A stretch of 64,000 nucleotides of DNA. Origin: Collybia mongolica (Eukaryota > Basidiomycota > Agaricomycetes > Agaricales > Clitocybaceae). Made by a program: the position numbers and the translations under genes. The stretch spans positions 1 to 64,000 of the forward strand of contig JAAXNY010000021.1 of assembly GCA_013420905.1 (NCBI GenBank), read 5' to 3'. Below are positions 56,480-64,000 of this stretch, one piece after another (position 1 is the stretch's first letter; each line of letters starts with the position of its first letter). Under the pieces are notes generated by a model. The model had not been told where the DNA came from. It made no database searches and saw only the letters and a program-made list of their open reading frames with translations.

Positions 56480-57430
56480 CTTGAGGTAGAGGGCCATTAC
56501 TGGCAGATACGAGTCCTTATGTTTTTTTTTTTGATTAACTTTACTTTATATTTCTAGAACCAGGTTGTTGCAATAGAACTAGCTATCCAGAATCTCTTCA
56601 ACTTTATATTACTTTTTGTTATTGATAAGTTTGGTTCTGGAACACTTGTCAGGCATTGTCCTAGAATTAGATTGTAGGGTACAGGGAGTAGCTTGACAAC
56701 ATGGAAGGCCTGATGGATACACAACATGAAGATGTAATATGACCACACATTTGAGCTTGCCAAATACTTGTTGCACCTCTGTAAGGGGTCATGTTGCCAA
56801 GAGGCTCAGACAGGGAGCAGTATACACAGTATGAACAACCATGCAGGGAAGGGATGAGCATAGAGCACTAGAGGCTTGACCATGAGTAGAGAATCCAATC
56901 CAAGTCTATTACACTGTGATATGTTAGTCCAGAGTAAACTACTATCTATCAAGGGGTTAAGGCAATGCATGTCAGGATGATAGATATAACAGCAAGGCTA
57001 TGCAATCTGTGCAATAGTGATCCTGTTGGCTAGATGTGAACAACAAGTGATTCCCTTACAACTTCACCCATATCCATGGTGTATGACATAAGCAACTGCA
57101 TATGAATTGCCAATAGAAGTTGGTGTATATAGATCCTATTGTTAGATTTAGAAATGTGACTCCTTGTCTCACATGCTTGATACCACATCACCAAGCTACC
57201 TGTACTAGACTTAGCTATACTGTTGCTAATACAACTGTTGTGGTCATTCTGGCACTTCATCTGGACACTTCTGGAACTTCTCTCCTCTTTTGTCTTTCTC
57301 ATTCTAACACCTATACAAATATCCAACAACAAAAGGTAACCATATATATCTAGGCACTCCCTTTAAAAACAAGTCAGCTGGTAAAGTAGGGACTCAGACT
57401 CTCAGAGATGGACTGTGTAAAAAAATTAAC
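56480..57430 (-). repeat. Repeat X, inverted copy
   Basis: Matches 53831-54480 and 46045-46282 in opposite orientation, and keeps the uninterrupted LINE target and the uninterrupted 54033 LTR target. It is interrupted itself by the LTR at 57140-57309. Its continuation 57430-57608 matches 38205-38356. Confidence 0.85.
57140..57309. mobile_element. Solo short LTR (170 bp), TRIM-like, second family
   Basis: It begins TGTTAGATTTAG and ends TCATTCTAACA, flanked by cctat at 57135-57139 and 57310-57314. The empty site in the other X copy near 46160-46172 reads ggatatttgtataggatcta (complement). Its interior does not obviously match the 182-bp LTR, although both begin TGTTAGA. Confidence 0.85.
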
Positions 57431-58021
57431 AAACTTGAAAATATAGATCCATATTTATACAATATATTCCAAATACACAACCAACTCAGTAGCTTCTCTG
57501 AGGACTTTACACTGAGCTATATGGGCCACACAGACCACACAGACAAATGCAGATGTCTGCAGACTAGCTCAGACCCTGTTTGGCAGGGAGCCCTGCTTAA
57601 TTGGCAGTTACAAGTCCTTATGTTTACATAAGTAACTCGTTCATCATCCTGGGTTTGTGGCGAAAATTCAGTACTTCACACTCCCCCACATCCTGCAGAG
57701 GATTCCGAGCGGAATCCGAAATTCCGACAGGAATCCGATCGGAATCCAGAGGAATGCAGGAAGATTTTGAAAAAGTTTTAAAACAGAAAATCCTTTGAGG
57801 AATTCCACAATATTCCGCTCGGATTCCGCTCGGAACACAGAATTCCGATTGAAATCATCGGAATTCCGCAGAATTTTGAGGAATTTCTTACAAAGTGTGG
57901 AAGAAGAAAATTCTCAAAGGAATTCCGCAACATTCTGCTCGGATTCTGATCGGAATTCATAAGTTTTAAGTCAAAACAGTCAATAAAGTCAACAGTATAT
58001 CTAACATTTTGAAGTACTAAA

Positions 58022-60313
58022 TTACTCTCTTTCAGCCTGTCTTTTTAAAATCTGTTGAGTATGATAAAAAAGCATAACATGGATAAACCAATCAAAGTTT
58101 TCTCCAGTCATTCTTTTCATGATAGATTCAAATCCACCCAACCATGCATTGAGTTGTTCACAAGCCTGTTTAAAAATTAATAAATATTAAAGTGTGTATA
58201 AACAATACTTACTTGTGTATTGAATGCACGCTTGTAGTAAGGATTGCCTTGATTGTCCTGAGCCACAACAACAAGATTTGGTGCAGAACCATTCAAGGGT
58301 GCTGGATTACACCATTTTTGACACAAGTAATCTGAAGTACGATGATTCTTATAATGATAAACATCAACAATTAATCTTGATGTATCCAGCCAATCATTGT
58401 AAATGGGATTGGCAAGAGCAGTTCGAAGTACCAAGCAAGCTTTGTCAATGCAGATATAGGATGGTCGAGTTTCTTTCTCAGGATAAACTTTATTTAAAAA
58501 GTTGAGAATATTGGTTGGAGATTCAGAACAAGCAAATTTTGTCCAAGCTACCACAACACCACAAGGTTTGCATATAGTTTCAACACAGTAGAACCGAGCA
58601 GCAGTAAAGTAATTTGATTGTATAGTGGTATCATTATTATCTTCATCATGTGGCTGAATATAAGATCTTTGTTGTGGTTGCCAAGGTTGATTCTCATTTG
58701 CAGCTCTTTGCAATACTCTGCGAGCACCAGAAAAGTTATCCCGAGTTTGTCTTTGAACATGTCTCTGCCAGTCTGGCTGATGTTCAGCACAAGCCTGAGT
58801 GCCATGAATTTTTCCAGTATTACAGTTTTTAACATGACATTTATCACCATATTCAATATCATGCTCATAGCAAAAGACACCTCCACGCATGTTGAACAGT
58901 AATTGTGAACAATTTTCAAAAGCACAATGTTGTACACCCATAACAATGCCATCCATGACAATCATATTACATATGCCAGGATTTCCAAGAGGATTAACAA
59001 AGTTAACAAGTGGTAGATTTTGATTGGTAGCATTTTCCACTGCACGTTGTTGATCAAGAGCAGCATCAAGAGCAAATTTACCCATTAGAACAGGAACAGG
59101 AGCATTTTCATCAACATTAACAACAGCAGCAGGATCATCTCCAGTTAGAAATTCAGCATGTTGTTTATATGGTTGAGTACATTCAGTACAAACATGATCA
59201 GTAGCCAAAGCAATTTTTCCATCTGAGCATAGTTCTTGATATGCTTTTTGAGTTACTTCTTCAATAGAAATATTATCATCCAGAACCAAGGTTTGGTCAG
59301 ATGCAGCAGCAATCATGCGAGTGGACTCTTCAACAAACACTTTCCAGACCTGCCGATGGCTCAGATTTAGTCCAGAATTGGCAAAGCTATTGTTCCAAAA
59401 CTCCATATAAGCTGCAGTAGATCCATGAAAACTATATATGGCATTTAGAACTGTTTTGCCAAAAATGCGATCAACCCAAAGTGCTTGACCAGCTTTAAGA
59501 TATGGAGCTGACTCCAAATATAATCATTTAGCTGAGTTGTTGTCAAGTGATTGTTCATGATCAGCATAGTATATAGTGTTGCATTTGAAACATTTCCCAG
59601 AAACAATATAGGCTTGATCATGAATAGTAGTGCCTTTGATAAGTTTAACACGAGGAATATCAATGTTCCGAGTTTCACGTTTGAGTACATGAAAATTGCA
59701 AGATATTGTCAAGCACACAGGTGTATTTGGAGCCAATATATATATTGGTTCAATAGCAGCATGAGAAACAGATTTGAGTTTGCCTTTGAATTCATTATTT
59801 TTCCGCACAGGATACAAGTGTAACATTTGAGCAAATCCATCAAGTTGTTTGCTCAAGGCATTAATTCTGCTTTGTTCATTTTTTTCTTTAAACATGCTTG
59901 TTTCAGGAAAAAACAATGATGCATCATTGCCTAGCAATTGTATCATGATAAAGGCAAGAGAAGTCATCCAACCAGTGAAAGATAAACGACCAGATGTCAT
60001 ATCTTTAGCATGAAGACTAAGCAAATCTGTGTTGTTGGTCATTGTGAGCAAAGCCATAAGTACAGTACTCAGTGGAATTTCAGAATTGAAATTCTCTGAT
60101 ACAAAGATACTGAATTCCTGAAATGAAATATCAGGAAACCTTTGTTCAGGATTATAAGCACAAGTGACTGGCAGCCATGTCAATGCCAGAATGATCCAAA
60201 GAGATTTGAATTGATCCAAAATCAAAATGCAAGCAGAGATCTCAGTCCAGAGCCAAAAGAATGCCATAGCTAGCCATGAAGAACAGAATGCATACAAGGC
60301 CTGTAATATACTA
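58022..60313 (-). pseudogene. KDZ-like transposase region (CxC5, CxC6, RNase H-like), one TGA
   Basis: My model: exon 60313-58213, a 47-bp intron 58212-58166 (GTAAGT...AACAG), and last exon 58165-58022. A CxC5-like part is at about 60120-59530 (ISFQEFSIFVSENF, VKLIKGTTIHDQAYIVSGKC, CNTIYYADHE). A CxC6-like cluster lies around 58950-58790 (HCAFENC, GGVFCYEHDIEYGDKCHVKNC). Then comes a transposase-like part with candidate acidic residues: ICIDKACL, LIVDVYHYKNH and, in the last exon, ACEQLN. Its end is FHVM-type (NFDWFIHVMLFYH). A single in-frame TGA at 59524-59526 (AAA TGA TTA) breaks an otherwise continuous frame. It would act as the DNA-cutting enzyme; inactive if the TGA is real. Confidence 0.75.
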
Positions 60314-60366
60314 CTAAAAGTTAAACAAAAATACAAACAAAAGTTTATCAAATTGTATCAACTTAC

Positions 60367-63054
60367 TACTTCTTTGGTTTTACAGCTTTTGAACTTTGAC
60401 CCTTCTTCCCCACTTTAGGTATGTTCTCTGCATCACGCCCTCCAGAACTTGGTTCCACAGCCTTAGACTTGCCCTTCTTTTTGCTAAACTGTTTCTGCAC
60501 TTCTTCAACCTTTTCATCATCCTTGGACTTTTTCAAATCCTCCCCCTGCCCACGCAAAAACTTGTGCAGTGATCCAAGGTTATAATCATCTGCAGAAAAT
60601 CCCCAAGTTTCTTCATCAGAAAGACGGTCTTCAGTATTTTCCAACCAGTCTATCAGAGCTGGATATTTCTCAACAAACTTGAATGGTTCATAATTTGAAT
60701 AGAAATAAGAGGTTGAAGCAAAGATTCCTTTCAAATCAGCCAGTTTGGCAGCACCTTTCCAGGTGAGAGCATCCTTCATTTTCTTCATCATTGTATTAGC
60801 ACGACAGAATTCTTTGTATTTTGCATATGCATAATGCAAAGTATGGTTGCCACGATCCAGATAGAAGTGTTCAATCTCCAACTGCATAATCATAGATTGC
60901 TGAACAGATGTGAAGCGAGCAACTATGTCAGACTCAGATGTGTTGTTTGATGTAGATAGTTCAGTTTTAGAAGGCACAGAAACAGTTGGAACAGAAGAAG
61001 TTGGAACTTGTGTAAAAGTTGAGGATTCAGATGATTCAGTCTAAAAGTGTTTTTATCAGAGATATACTTCAATAAATAAAAGTAGTAAAACTTACAAATA
61101 AATGCAAAACATATCCATGATCATCATACTTCCAATCCACCATATCATCATCTGAAAGTGCAGCACTGTAGCGACCCTTAATGTCCCAAGTTTCTTGATT
61201 TGTATATACATAAATCCGGTGATTGTCATTCTTAATAGGCGAGTAGAGATTGCCCAATTTGTAAAGAACAGGATCAAGGGAACTGTTAACTGGAATCTGG
61301 ATGGTCATAGAAGACTTCATAGCCCTTGGATTACTACGCTCAGATTCCATAGACTTATACACACAAACAACACCATTAACATTGGGTTGTGCAACAGGTT
61401 GGTTATCTTCAAAATCAGCATGGTTCATAGCATTCCCCAATGCCTGACCACGAATGAAACCACCCACAGTACGAGATGCACCCTGCAGAGAATTCAAGTC
61501 TCCACCTACAGTGTAAGACGAACTCAAATCTGCACCATGAGGAGACATATCAATATCCTGGGGCTCAACACCACCTGGAGATTGCATTTCTATGTCTACA
61601 CTATGCTTAGGTGGGGTATGTGGTTCTACATTCTCAGATGATGGGGGTAGAACATCCCCAGACACAGAAACTGGGGGCACAGCCTCCCCAAGACCAGAAA
61701 CTGGGGGCACAGCCTCCCCAAGACCAGAAACTGGGGGTAGAGCCTCCCCAAGACCAGAAGATAGGGGCAAAGCCACAATAGACTGATCTAAAGAAATAGA
61801 AACTAAACATATGATTTATAGAATCAGAGTAAGTTTAACAGGTGTTATAAAATAAAATCTTACTGTTAGTACCAGCAGGTGATGGGGCACGGGAGATGGC
61901 ACAGGATGGGGCAGCCGACGAAATATGAGAGACACCATGGGAGGAAGGGCTGCCGGCAGAGGCGGCGCGGGAGGGGGCACGAGAGGCCGTGGTGGAGGGG
62001 GCGCGGGAGGCGATGGTGGAGGGGGCGCCAGAGGCTGTGGTGGAGAGGCCAGGGGGGGCACGGGAGGTGGAGGGGGCACGAGCGCTGTTGTCACCGCCCT
62101 GGGCATTCTCGTTGTCGTCCCGGTCTTCCTCAGCGTCCTCCTCATCCCCATCTTCCTCGTCCCCGTCTTCCTCGTCTTCCTCATCTTCTTCGTCTTCCTC
62201 GTCCCCGCCTTCCTTGTCCCCACTGGCCTCGTTCCCGTCCTCCTCGTCCCTGCTGGCCTCATCCCCGTCCTCCTCGTCCCCGCTCGTTTCGTCCCCACTC
62301 ACCTCGTCCCCACTCGCCTCGTCCCCACTTGCCTCGTCCCCACTTGCCTCGTCCCCACTTGCCTCGTCCCCGCTCCCGTCCTCATCTCCGTCCTCCGCTC
62401 CTCCCTCCTTTTTCCCCTCATTCTCCTCCGGTTCGCTGTCGCTGGCAGTCGGGGGTGCCACCTGGCGGGCACGACCAGTGCCCCCCGGCTTTGACGCTTG
62501 AGGCCCCCGGGAAACGGCAGCGGCTGTGCGCGGGGGCGGCGCAATTGGCATGCCGCTTTCTTCGAGCATGCGCTCGGTCCTGGGGGGAGGCCGTTTTTGT
62601 GAGAACAAGAAAAGTATATGAATTGAAAGACTCACTTTGTGAGGTGAGATAAGGCGGGGCTGGCCTTGCCCTTGATGCCCGTTTTACCGCAGGTGGTGGC
62701 CTTTCTGGTGCTGCAGGTGGTGTGAGTAAGAATGAACATTTAAGAGGTGGCCGGGTATGCACCCTGCCTTTGGCTTGGCGGCGCTTGCCTTGACGGCGGC
62801 GGCGGCTTTCGTGCGCTTGCGGGCTTCGTCGTCCTTGTCGGTTGCTGAGGTGGCACGCTTGCAACCACGGGTGGAAGGCAGGGGCGTCACGCGGACGTGG
62901 CCGCTCCTTGTCGTCGGGCGTTCGGCTGCTTCGGCAGCAGCAGTGGTGGCGGCGGATTTGCGGGTTGTTGACATCATGTTTTTGCAGAAACTTGATGGGT
63001 TGCTGGGTGCTGGGTTGCTGGGCCTCGGTGTGGTTGAGGTTGACAATGTGCCCA
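60367..63054 (-). CDS. N-terminal exons of the KDZ element gene, or a separate accessory gene
   Basis: Starting at ATG 63054 (MGTLSTSTTPRPSN), a basic Ser/Ala/Lys-rich region is followed by an acidic run of repeated SGDEA units (15-bp DNA repeats near 62280-62380). Repeated GLGEAVPPVS units follow (near 61655-61765), then a more ordered part (YKLGNLYSPIKNDNHRIYVY, LIDWLENTEDRL), and a Lys-rich end. Introns 61863-61788, 61095-61041 and a probable one at about 62635-62580 are GT-AG. The first two keep the frame. At the end, a TAG at 60366-60368 overlaps a donor GTAAGT. Splicing 60366-60314 (53 nt) removes that stop and continues in frame into the transposase. A single fused protein is therefore possible. 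The first exon border is uncertain. Confidence 0.55.
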
Positions 63055-63381
63055 TTGTTGATCGATGAGGTGGCCGATAAGTCACGTGACTAGACACGTG
63101 ACCACAACGCGTCGTTACAACGCTCCGGAATTCTGTCCAGGAATTCCGATAGAATTCCTGTGGACTCTGTCGGAATTTCAGTGTTCTGAAGCCGGAATTC
63201 CTGTGGAATTTCATTCCGCTCGGAATCCGAGCGGAATCCGATCGGAATTTATATCAATTTTTACAGCCATTTTCTATTACTTCTGCAGCCAAAATTCCGA
63301 CAGGAATCCGAGCGGATTCCTGTCGGAATTGAGGATTCCGCTCAGAATCCACTGGAAGATGTGGGGGAGTGTAAAGACCTC

Positions 63382-63531
63382 CAAAAATTCAGCGTATCCA
63401 ACAAGATCCAGTGTTGTTTTTCCCATGGTTAGTAATTTTGAAGTGTTCCGAGAATTCATTAGAACATGATCAGTAAACTTTTTGAAATACATCAGTAAGA
63501 CTTTGTAGTTGTGGAAATATTCTTCTAACTA
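63382..63531 (+). repeat. Right half of the 205-bp repeat split by the KDZ element
   Basis: Continues from aaaattcagcgtatcc to tattcttctaact, matching 40680-40832. The left half is 57609-57668. Confidence 0.8.
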
Positions 63532-64000
63532 TAATCATGCTTACGTTTGCCAACTACGCTGTTAGCTCTAACAGCATAGTTGACAAATGTAAGCATGATT
63601 ACAAGAGGTTTGTTCTGCTTTGGGTCAAACTTTTCCCACAATACAAAATATTGCATATCTCCACAATGACAAGGCCTATGGATGCAATTTAAATTGCTAC
63701 TACTAGATATGGTGAAGGGCTACCCAATTGGTGCATTTATGTATATTTGTATGTGTTTGTACATCATCAAATATCATGATCAAAAGCAGCTCTCTTACTA
63801 CAAGCATGTTACAAATGAATATCAAGTTTGTGTATGACTTTGCCATACAGCTAGCCAAACAAACAATACCATCAAAGTTCCCACACTATAAATCATTGCA
63901 TATCTCAACAACAACAAGGCCTATGGATGTAATTTAAATTGCTAGTGTTAGATATGGTGAAGTAGTACCTCATGTATGTGTTTATATGTAATTATATTTG
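63532..64000 (+). repeat. Second copy of the 40.97-41.43 kb block, partial at window edge
   Basis: Starts with the 70-bp hairpin (63532-63601), then one and a half of the ~235-bp units, nearly identical to 40968-41430. A 69-codon chance frame is the same in both. It begins at the end of the 205-bp repeat, whereas at 40832 other sequence separates the two. Confidence 0.85.

Larger units (their letters stand above)
57669..63381 (-). mobile_element. KDZ-type DNA transposon (about 5.7 kb)
   Basis: Terminal inverted repeats: left CAGTACTTCACACTCCCCCA, right (complement) GAGGTCTTTACACTCCCCCA, both continuing CATC. Subterminal DNA on both sides is packed with ggaatccgatcgg-like repeats (57705-57960 and 63115-63350). 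An 8-bp target duplication is likely, cgaaaatt at 57661-57668 and caaaaatt at 63382-63389. The target is the 205-bp repeat, whose uninterrupted copy is at 40630-40832. The coding region is one strand and contains CxC5-like, CxC6-like and RNase H-like segments of the kind associated with KDZ transposases. The exact termini could shift by a few bases because cag/aaaatt occur at both ends. Confidence 0.8.

Noticed and set aside
61879..62652. Long plus-strand frames opposite the acidic-repeat exon
   Set aside because: They mirror the 15-bp repeat; the minus-strand frame is supported by introns and composition.

Overview
This window looks like nuclear DNA of a basidiomycete fungus, most likely an Agaricomycete. 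The support is short GT-AG introns, Ty3/gypsy and Tad1-like elements, a KDZ-type (Kyakuja-Dileera-Zisupton) transposon with CxC5/CxC6-like cysteine clusters, and small families of proline-rich hypothetical proteins. I cannot name the species from sequence alone. About 80% of the window is nested mobile DNA. One GC-rich, CpG-containing gene island (about 20.2-33.7 kb) sits between CpG-poor repeat blocks.

Layout. 1-12313: two Ty3/gypsy elements on the minus strand, head to tail, sharing a 1217-bp LTR. The outer one runs off the left edge with an open pol frame. The inner one has lost its pol from mid-RT onward. This array sits in a 5'-truncated Tad1-like LINE (12314-13868). 13869-20240: CpG-poor degenerate DNA with a decayed LTR of the same gypsy family, itself carrying a nested 571-bp TG...CA insertion and a SINE, plus an inverted LTR fragment and a WD40 relic. 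20241-33740: four plausible host genes, all on the plus strand: a conserved-type hypothetical protein, two diverged paralogues starting MTEYD, and an F-box-like protein. 33741-38204: CpG-poor DNA with a minisatellite and two unrecognised ORFs. 38205-46045: a large imperfect palindrome built partly of ~235-bp units. A structurally intact Tc1-type transposon is inserted in its right arm. 46295-53818: a nearly full-length LINE with perfect target duplications, inactivated by in-frame stops and carrying a solo gypsy LTR. 53831-57610: the interrupted target repeat and its inverted copy, each with a small solo LTR. 57669-63381: a KDZ-type transposon with terminal inverted repeats. 63532-64000: a near-identical second copy of the 40.97-41.43 kb block.

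Insertion order can be read from nesting and empty sites. The repeat family X came first and was duplicated in inverted orientation. The LINE and the two short LTRs then inserted into separate X copies. A gypsy copy then inserted into the LINE and collapsed to a solo LTR. The Tc1 and KDZ elements look young. The Tc1 element keeps near-identical 211-bp terminal repeats and an uninterrupted transposase. The KDZ element keeps reading frames that join across several short introns and is spoiled by one TGA.

A theme across the window is CpG loss. Old copies differ from young copies mainly by C-to-T and G-to-A changes, and several key inactivating lesions fit that pattern. This suggests cytosine methylation of repeats followed by deamination, with the gene island spared. 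All coordinates and alignments were made by eye.
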